29,870 bases of DNA, taken from positions 1 to 29,870 of the forward strand of contig JBBDJE010000028.1 of NCBI GenBank assembly GCA_040880065.1, given 5' to 3'. Position 1 is the stretch's first letter, and every line of letters starts with the position of its first letter. Shown in pieces: positions 24,689-29,870 of the stretch. The notes beneath the pieces are model-generated. The model ran no database searches and was not told the DNA's origin. It worked only from the letters and a program-made list of their open reading frames with translations. Position numbers and translations under genes: made by a program. The DNA is from Abyssibius sp040880065. Its GTDB lineage: Bacteria; Pseudomonadota; Alphaproteobacteria; Rhodobacterales; Rhodobacteraceae.

Positions 24689-25066
24689 CTAGCGTTGCGC
24701 AAGCTTGTCCTTTGCCCAGGTCTCGAACTGGTCCAGTTCCTCAATCGCGGCGCGCAAATTCGCAATACGTGATTGCAGCACCTCGCGCTGTTCACTGGCG
24801 CGCTCGATGAGGTCGGTGAGCTGTTCGGTATTACCTTCGCTGGAGTTGTAGAGCGAAAGCCACTGGCGCACATCTTCCAGCGGAAATTCCAGCCGCCGCG
24901 CGCGCAAGATCAATGTCAACCGCGCCTGCTCGCGCGGGCCATAATAGCGCGCGCGCCCAACACGTTCCGGAGACAGCAGTTCGATATATTCGTAATATCG
25001 AAGCGCACGCGGTGTAACATCATAGCGGGCGCACATCTCCTTGAGCGTCAATCTTAGCGGTTCCAC
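24689..25066 (-). CDS. Second MerR-family regulator
   Basis: A MerR-type regulator related to its neighbour. The winged helix-turn-helix reads LTLKEMCARYDVTPRALRYYE, followed by GRARYYGPREQARLTLILRAR and FPLEDVRQWLSLYN. A coiled-coil tail (about 85-115) contains ASEQREVLQSRIANLRAAIEE. The open frame extends to an ATG at 25189, but that extension crosses an operator-like palindrome (25085-25098) and overlaps the promoter of the divergent thioesterase gene. The GTG at 25066 gives a normal 125-aa MerR protein. Its ribosome-binding site (GGGAG) is very close, so the start is uncertain. It may control the thioesterase operon, the beta-oxidation operon or both. Confidence 0.82.
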   Translation of the reverse strand: MEPLRLTLKEMCARYDVTPRALRYYEYIELLSPERVGRARYYGPREQARLTLILRARRLEFPLEDVRQWLSLYNSSEGNTEQLTDLIERASEQREVLQSRIANLRAAIEELDQFETWAKDKLAQR

Positions 25067-25084
25067 GGCTCCCGTTTCCCATTG

Positions 25085-25098
25085 TTGACGTAGCGTCA
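25085..25098. promoter_or_regulatory. Operator-like palindrome upstream of the second merR gene
   Basis: TGACG-TAG-CGTCA at 25086-25098, preceded by T, shares the TTGACG half-site with the operators at 24611-24642. It lies 19 nt upstream of the proposed GTG start and about 85 nt from the divergent thioesterase promoter. Confidence 0.45.
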
Positions 25099-25182
25099 CT
25101 TTACGCCTGCACAGCCAGATCAGGCAAGCGGTTTCACCGAAATGCGGCTTGGGGTGGCGGCTTTGCGCCACTGCATTAGGCT

Positions 25183-25211
25183 TTGACATTTCCCGCTTTG
25201 CTTAGTGATAT
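25183..25211 (+). promoter_or_regulatory. Promoter of the thioesterase-MATE operon
   Basis: A consensus TTGACA at 25183-25188 is followed after 17 nt by TGATAT at 25206-25211, a partial -10 match. The predicted start lies about 17 nt before the ATG at 25235, just enough room for the AGGAG ribosome-binding site. Confidence 0.5.
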
Positions 25212-25234
25212 GCGCCCAACACGCAGGAGCGCTT

Positions 25235-25678
25235 ATGGCCAGCCAGGCAGGAAACGACGACAAAAAAGCACGCATCGCGCGCCAGTTTATCGAGGCGATC
25301 CCGCATTCGCGCGACCTTGGCATGCAGATTGAGTCGATCGGCGACGGCGAGGCGGTGCTAAGCATCGGCTATGACGAACGCTTTGTTGGTGATGCCGAAA
25401 CCGGCATTTTGCATGGCGGCGTGGTCACGGCTTTGCTTGATACCAGCGCCGGGGCTGCGGTCATGGCGCATGACAGCCAGCCGCTTTCAACCGCAACACT
25501 TGATCTGCGCATCGACTATATGCGCCCGGCGCGGCCCGGCCAGCGCATTGTTTCCCACGCCAAATGCTACCGTGTAACGCGCAGCGTGGCCTTTGTGCGC
25601 GCCACAGCCAGCGATGGTGGCGAAGGGCCGGTGGCCACGGCGGCGGGCGCATTTACCATTGAAGGGCAGGCGAAATGA
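25235..25678 (+). CDS. PaaI-family hotdog thioesterase (first of two)
   Basis: A 147-aa hotdog-fold acyl-CoA thioesterase. The family motif ILHGGVVTALLDTSAG at about residues 58-73 contains the HGG loop and the acidic residue used for catalysis. The later LRIDYMRPARPGQRIV strand pair is typical. The start at 25235 follows AGGAG by 5 nt. Its stop overlaps the start of the second thioesterase (ATGA). The substrate is unknown; a role in releasing unusual or stalled acyl-CoA esters is plausible given the fatty-acid regulators nearby. Confidence 0.9.
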   Translation: MASQAGNDDKKARIARQFIEAIPHSRDLGMQIESIGDGEAVLSIGYDERFVGDAETGILHGGVVTALLDTSAGAAVMAHDSQPLSTATLDLRIDYMRPARPGQRIVSHAKCYRVTRSVAFVRATASDGGEGPVATAAGAFTIEGQAK

Positions 25679-26187
25679 AAACCCATGCCGAACCCGTGCA
25701 ACAGCTTAAACTGCGCCGCGACACCGCGCTCGAAACGCTGGTGCAGCGCATTCCTTATGCCCGCCACCTGAATGTGCAGTTTGATCGCCGTGGCGACGAG
25801 TTGACAGCGCGGCTGCCCTATGCAGAACGCTTGATCGGCAACCCGCTTTTGCCCGCTTTGCATGGCGGCGCGGTCGGGGCGTTTTTGGAAATTGCCGCGC
25901 AAATCGAGCTAAGCTGGTCGATGCTTTGGACGGTTATGGAAGATGGGGCGCATGACGCGCCATTGCCGCCGGAAACCTTTCCGCAAATGCCAAAAACCAT
26001 TGATTTCACCATAGATTACCTGCGTTCGGGCCGCCCGCGCGATGCCTATGCCCGCGCACGCGTTAACCGGCAGGGGCGGCGCTATGCGTCGGTGCAGGTC
26101 GAAGCCTGGCAAGACAATCGTGACCGCCCCTTTGCAATGGCGGTCGGGCATTTCCTTATGCCGTCTGCGCGCGACACCCTGCTGTGA
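25675..26187 (+). CDS. PaaI-family hotdog thioesterase (second of two)
   Basis: A 170-aa paralogue of the preceding gene with the same fold. The motif ALHGGAVGAFLEIAAQIEL at about residues 61-79 has HGG followed by a Glu in place of the Asp of the first copy, as in many PaaI relatives. The IDYLRSGRPRDAYARA strand is also conserved. The two proteins may form a heteromer or act on different acyl-CoAs. It is translationally coupled on both sides: ATGA with the first thioesterase and GTGA with the MATE transporter. Confidence 0.87.
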   Translation: MKTHAEPVQQLKLRRDTALETLVQRIPYARHLNVQFDRRGDELTARLPYAERLIGNPLLPALHGGAVGAFLEIAAQIELSWSMLWTVMEDGAHDAPLPPETFPQMPKTIDFTIDYLRSGRPRDAYARARVNRQGRRYASVQVEAWQDNRDRPFAMAVGHFLMPSARDTLL

Positions 26188-27539
26188 CGCCGGAAAGCAT
26201 TACGCATCGCCGCATCCTCAAGGCGGCGCTTCCCATCATCCTGTCCAACGCTACCATACCCATTCTGGGTGCGGTCGATACCGGCGTTATCGGCCAGCTT
26301 GGAGCTGCGGCGCCCATCGGGGCGGTTGGCATCGGCGCGATTGTTCTCAGTTCGCTCTACTGGCTGTTCGGCTTTTTGCGCATGGGCACCACCGGGTTGG
26401 TTGCGCAAGCCGTTGGCGCCGGCAACAAGGCCGAAGCCAGCGCGCTTTTGATGCGCGGGCTTATTGTGGGGGGTGCTGCCGGGCTTGCGCTTGTCATGCT
26501 TCAGTTTCCGCTCTTTTGGCTGGCCTTCAAAATTTCCCCTGCCAGCGCTGAAGTTGAAAGCCTGGCCCACAGCTATTTGAGCGTGCGGATCTGGTCGGCC
26601 CCTGCGGCCATTGGCATTTTCGCGATCACTGGCTGGCTGATCGGGCAAGAGCGGATGCGCGCGGTGCTGGTGCTGCAACTTGTCATGAATCTCAGCAATA
26701 TCGGCTTGGATATCTGGTTCGTGCTGGGGCTGGATTGGGGCGTGCCGGGCGTGGCCTTTGCCACCGTTCTGGCCGAAATTCTGGGGCTGACGGTAGGGTT
26801 ATATCTGTGCCGCAGCGCCTTTGCCGGGCGTGCATGGCGTGACCGCGCGCGCATTTTTGACCGGCTGCGCATTGCGCGCATGCTGGTGGTGAATGGCGAT
26901 ATCATGATGCGTTCGGTGCTGTTGCTCGCGGCACTTCAGGCGTTTCTGTTTACGGCGGCCGGGCTGGGCGATGAAGCGCTCGCCGCCAATCAGGTGCTTA
27001 TGCAATTCATGAACATCACCGCCTATGCGCTTGATGGCTTTGCTTTTGCGGTCGAGGCGCTGGTAGGCGCGTCGCTTGGTGCTGGGGCACTTGCAACCTT
27101 GCGTCGCGCGGTGCTGCTTTGCGCCATCTGGTCGCTTATCGGCGCGGTGCTTCTGGCGCTTGGCTTTTGGGTGTTCGGCCCTTGGCTGATTGATGTTATG
27201 TCAACCAATGACGGCGTGCGGGCAGCCGCCCGAAACTATCTGCCCTGGATGGTGCTTGCCCCGCTGGTTGGCGTAGCAAGCTGGTTTCTGGATGGGGTGT
27301 TTATCGGCGCAACCGCAACGCGGGCCATGCGCATTGCCATGCTGCAATCCACGCTCATTTACGCGGTTGCATTGGCAATACTTGTGCCGCTTTGGGGCAA
27401 TCATGGCCTGTGGCTGGCCTTGATGGTGCTGTTTGTTGCGCGCGCGGCTACGCTGGCGCGGCGCTACCCCGAAATCGAGCTGGCAGCCGCAAGCCAGTCG
27501 CTGCGCCCGCTGCCAACCGCATCGGCAACCGAAGCGTAG
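26184..27539 (+). CDS. MATE-family efflux transporter
   Basis: A 451-aa inner-membrane antiporter with about twelve hydrophobic helices in two related halves. The N-terminal MATE signature (LPIILSNATIPILGAVDTGVIGQLG) and the MGTTGLVAQAVGAGN segment place it with DinF-like MATE proteins. It starts with GTG at 26184, overlapping the previous stop. The substrate is unknown. Its last 76 nt overlap the 3' end of pyrD on the opposite strand. Confidence 0.93.
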   Translation: MTPESITHRRILKAALPIILSNATIPILGAVDTGVIGQLGAAAPIGAVGIGAIVLSSLYWLFGFLRMGTTGLVAQAVGAGNKAEASALLMRGLIVGGAAGLALVMLQFPLFWLAFKISPASAEVESLAHSYLSVRIWSAPAAIGIFAITGWLIGQERMRAVLVLQLVMNLSNIGLDIWFVLGLDWGVPGVAFATVLAEILGLTVGLYLCRSAFAGRAWRDRARIFDRLRIARMLVVNGDIMMRSVLLLAALQAFLFTAAGLGDEALAANQVLMQFMNITAYALDGFAFAVEALVGASLGAGALATLRRAVLLCAIWSLIGAVLLALGFWVFGPWLIDVMSTNDGVRAAARNYLPWMVLAPLVGVASWFLDGVFIGATATRAMRIAMLQSTLIYAVALAILVPLWGNHGLWLALMVLFVARAATLARRYPEIELAAASQSLRPLPTASATEA

Positions 27540-28573
27540 CCATCGCGCACAAGCAGCGCATCAAGGTCGCGCGCGATGGTGTTGACCAGCCCGATTCCGC
27601 CATAAACCAGTGCCGAATAAAGCTGGACAGCGCTCGCACCGGCGCGAATTTTCTCATAAGCCTGTGCGCCCGTCGCAATGCCGCCCACACCGACAAGCGG
27701 TGTTTTGCCCTCAAGCCGCAGCGATAGCTGCGCAAGAATGCGGGTGGACGGCTCAAACAACGGCGCACCCGAAAGGCCACCAGCCTCGGCCCTGTGCGGC
27801 GAGGCAAGGTCGTTGCGCGCAAGTGTCGTATTGGTGGCGATGATAGCATCCAGCCCCGTTGAGGCTGCGATACCGGCAATATCATCAAGCGCCGCTAGGT
27901 CCAGATCGGGGGCGATTTTCAGAAAAACCGGAACAGGGCGGGGCAGGGCGGCGCGCGCCTCCATCACCCCGGCCAACAGCGCCGATAGTGCGGCTTTGCC
28001 CTGCAGGTCGCGCAGCTTTTCCGTGTTGGGGGATGAGACATTGACGGTGGCAAAATCCACAAACGGGCCGCAAATGCGCAGCACTTCGGCAAAATCGGCT
28101 GCGCGATCGGCACTGTCTTTATTAGCCCCGAGGTTCAGCCCGACTATTCCGCTTGCCGTGCCGCTTTTGGGGCCGCTTTTGGGGCGGGCTTGCAGGCGCG
28201 CCGCAATCGCATCGGCACCCTCGTTGTTAAAGCCAAAACGGTTGATAACCGCGCGGTCTTCGCGCAGCCGGAACAGGCGTGGCCTGGCGTTGCCGGGCTG
28301 CGCGCGCGGCGTTGCCGCCCCAAGCTCGATAAAGCCAAAGCCCGACCTTAGCAGCGGTGCAATGGCTTGCGCATTCTTGTCAAACCCTGCCGCAAGGCCA
28401 ACAGGGTTGGGCAGCGCCAGCCCTGCAAGCGTAGTGGCAAGGCGGGGGGTGGTATAGGCGTCGGGCGCGGGCGCCAGCCCGTAGCGCAGCGCCGTAATGG
28501 CCAGCCGGTGCGCGGCCTCGGGGTCCATCTGCCGCAGCAGGGGCAGGCCGAGCGCCATCAAAAGCTGCTTCAT
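27464..28573 (-). CDS. pyrD: Dihydroorotate dehydrogenase (quinone), class 2
   Basis: Oxidises dihydroorotate to orotate in pyrimidine synthesis, passing electrons via FMN to the quinone pool at the inner membrane. The 369-aa protein has the class 2 N-terminal helical extension (MKQLLMALGLPLLRQMDPEA), the FMN-site PVGLAAGFDKN, the catalytic serine region VNVSSPNTEKLRDLQ and GGLSGAPLFEPS. Its ATG overlaps the stop of the DUF952 gene (ATGA), so the two are coupled. The C-terminal 25 or so residues overlap the MATE gene antisense. Confidence 0.96.
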   Translation of the reverse strand: MKQLLMALGLPLLRQMDPEAAHRLAITALRYGLAPAPDAYTTPRLATTLAGLALPNPVGLAAGFDKNAQAIAPLLRSGFGFIELGAATPRAQPGNARPRLFRLREDRAVINRFGFNNEGADAIAARLQARPKSGPKSGTASGIVGLNLGANKDSADRAADFAEVLRICGPFVDFATVNVSSPNTEKLRDLQGKAALSALLAGVMEARAALPRPVPVFLKIAPDLDLAALDDIAGIAASTGLDAIIATNTTLARNDLASPHRAEAGGLSGAPLFEPSTRILAQLSLRLEGKTPLVGVGGIATGAQAYEKIRAGASAVQLYSALVYGGIGLVNTIARDLDALLVRDGYASVADAVGSGRSDWLAAASSISG

Positions 28574-28908
28574 GCCACACCATCTGGCAGCACATGCACC
28601 TGCCCGTTATGGATGATCGCCTTGGCCCAGAGCGCCTGATCGCGCCGTAATGGCGCGTAGAGATGTGGAAACAATGCCCCCCCGCGCGACGGTTCCCATT
28701 TCAGCGCCGCGCCCAGATCATCAACCGCATAGGCCAAAAGCACCAGCGGTGTTGCGCCTGAAAAATGCTTGCTCAGCGTTTCGGCAAGCTGATCAGCCGT
28801 TGAAAAATGGATGAAGCCATCAGTCTGATCGACCATAGCGCCAGTGCTCTGGCCTTTGGCATTCAGCGTTTGCATTTCTGCAGGGTGAAGAACTTTGTAA
28901 ACAAGCAT
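28570..28908 (-). CDS. DUF952 family protein
   Basis: A 112-aa protein of the DUF952 family, function unknown. Recognisable are LVYKVLHPAEM at the N-terminus, DGFIHFSTADQLAETLSKHF at about residues 30-49, and LKWEPSRGGALFPHLYAPL in the C-terminal half, all with the family's characteristic spacing. It is cytosolic with no signal. No good ribosome-binding site precedes the ATG at 28908. It is coupled to pyrD by a 4-nt overlap, a pairing common in related bacteria as far as I recall. Confidence 0.88.
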   Translation of the reverse strand: MLVYKVLHPAEMQTLNAKGQSTGAMVDQTDGFIHFSTADQLAETLSKHFSGATPLVLLAYAVDDLGAALKWEPSRGGALFPHLYAPLRRDQALWAKAIIHNGQVHVLPDGVA

Positions 28909-28945
28909 GGCGCTATGTCGCGCGGGTTGCCTGTGGCGTCAAGTA

Positions 28946-29866
28946 TTAAGGTGTCATCGAACTGCGGGCCTTGCTGCGCGCAATGCCAAGCTGGCGTTCG
29001 CGCCAGATGATCAGCAAACCCGCCAGCACAACAATAAAGGCACCGGCCAGCACGGTTGGCGTTGGAACTTCATCAAACAGGAACATGCCGATGAAAATGG
29101 CCAGCAGCATCGAGGAATACTCGAAAGGCGCAATGACCGATGCATCGGCATGGCGATAGGAATTGGTCAGCAAGATTTGCCCGACCCCGCCGGCAAGCCC
29201 CGCCATAACCAGCAGCAAAGCATGGTTCAGGTTCGGCATAACCCAGCCGAAAGGCACAGTCACAAGCGAAAGCAAAGTGGCTGTGAGCGAGAAGTAAAAC
29301 ACAATCGCCGGAGTGGATTCCGTGGTGATAAGCTTGCGCACGAAAATTTGCGCAAGTGCGGCAAAGGTTGCCCCCGCCAGCGTCATGACCACGCCCAGCG
29401 TTTGCAGCGCATTTAGCTGGTCAGATCCGATGACACTTAGCCGCGGGCCGATGATGATCAGCACGCCGACCATCCCCAGCACAACGGCGGAAATACGGAA
29501 AAACCGCACCTGCTCCCCCAAAAACATTGCCGCGAATATAACAACCAGCAGCGGCGATGCATAGCCGATGGCTGTAACCTCGGGCAAGGGCAACAGGCCG
29601 AGTGCAGCAAACATGCAGCCCATGGCGATAGTGCCCACAAGCCCCCGCCAGACATGGCCCAGCGGGTTTTTGGTGATGAGCCCGTCGCGCAAATGGCCGC
29701 TATAGGCCAGCCAGACCAGAATAACCGGCATGGCAAAGAGCGAACGGAAAAACACCGTTTGCCCGGGTGGCACCTCGTCTGCCACTGATTTAATTGCAGT
29801 TGCCATCGCGATGAACGGTTGTGTCTCGAAACTGGTGGAAATTATTTGGCGGCGTTCTCCGAGCAT
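28946..29866 (-). CDS. DMT-superfamily (EamA) transporter, 5' end near window edge
   Basis: A second EamA-type transporter of at least 287-306 residues. From IKSVADEVPPGQTVFFRSLFAMPVILVWL onward it is a typical roseobacter-type member with about nine helices, including the LLPLPEVTAIGYASPLLVVIFAAMFLGE region. The first helix is missing: the open frame begins at 29866, four bases from the window edge, with a polar stretch (GERRQIISTSFETQ) where a membrane helix is expected. The true start may be outside the window, at the Met at 29806, or the 5' end may be altered. It precedes the DUF952 gene by 37 nt on the same strand. Confidence 0.82.
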   Translation of the reverse strand: MLGERRQIISTSFETQPFIAMATAIKSVADEVPPGQTVFFRSLFAMPVILVWLAYSGHLRDGLITKNPLGHVWRGLVGTIAMGCMFAALGLLPLPEVTAIGYASPLLVVIFAAMFLGEQVRFFRISAVVLGMVGVLIIIGPRLSVIGSDQLNALQTLGVVMTLAGATFAALAQIFVRKLITTESTPAIVFYFSLTATLLSLVTVPFGWVMPNLNHALLLVMAGLAGGVGQILLTNSYRHADASVIAPFEYSSMLLAIFIGMFLFDEVPTPTVLAGAFIVVLAGLLIIWRERQLGIARSKARSSMTP

Positions 29867-29870
29867 GTTG

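Overview
The window reads as chromosomal DNA of an alphaproteobacterium, most likely Rhodobacteraceae (roseobacter-like). The reasons are the high GC content, an S. meliloti-style betI-betC-betB-betA order next to choXWV, an alphaproteobacterial DUF6456 gene, and a MerR/acyl-CoA dehydrogenase/GST/thiolase/FadJ operon. All assignments come from reading the sequence and its translations; no database search was run. Almost everything is core metabolism and transport. I see no phage, insertion sequence, CRISPR array, plasmid gene or defence island, and no clearly new multi-gene system.

Region 1 (1-6572): the 3' part of a DUF6456 gene, possibly frameshifted. It converges on a minus-strand operon of sufT, a small membrane-anchored coiled-coil gene, a sufA/iscA-type gene, a TfoX N-domain gene and tpiA; the first four genes overlap or abut. 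Diverging from it are tgt (queuosine tRNA modification) and lon. Lon has a good sigma-32-like promoter and a strong terminator.

Region 2 (6573-7401): an unexplained hairpin, tRNA-Val(TAC) and two identical tRNA-Asp(GTC) genes, each unit with a recognisable promoter, then a 73-aa two-helix membrane protein gene 17 nt after the last tRNA.

Region 3 (7387-15603): a choline and choline-O-sulfate module. choX-choW-choV (minus strand) encode a binding-protein-dependent choline importer. Divergent betI-betC-betB-betA encode the BetI repressor, choline sulfatase, betaine aldehyde dehydrogenase and choline dehydrogenase. Together they import choline or use choline-O-sulfate and produce glycine betaine, with free sulfate as by-product. 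The shared intergenic region holds palindromes that are candidate BetI operators.

Region 4 (15600-18276): a membrane-anchored protein of unknown function with a weak M48-peptidase-like look, then a DMT-family transporter overlapping a small sulfotransferase gene.

Region 5 (18273-25066): a fatty-acid beta-oxidation operon on the minus strand (merR, acyl-CoA dehydrogenase, GST, thiolase, FadJ-type multifunctional enzyme) with a second merR gene upstream. TTGACGT/ACGTCAA palindromes upstream of both merR genes suggest autoregulation and control of the operon.

Region 6 (25183-29870): two adjacent PaaI-type hotdog thioesterases and a MATE transporter in one overlapping operon. Its 3' end overlaps the 3' end of pyrD by 76 nt. 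Beyond pyrD are a DUF952 gene and a second DMT transporter that reaches the window edge.
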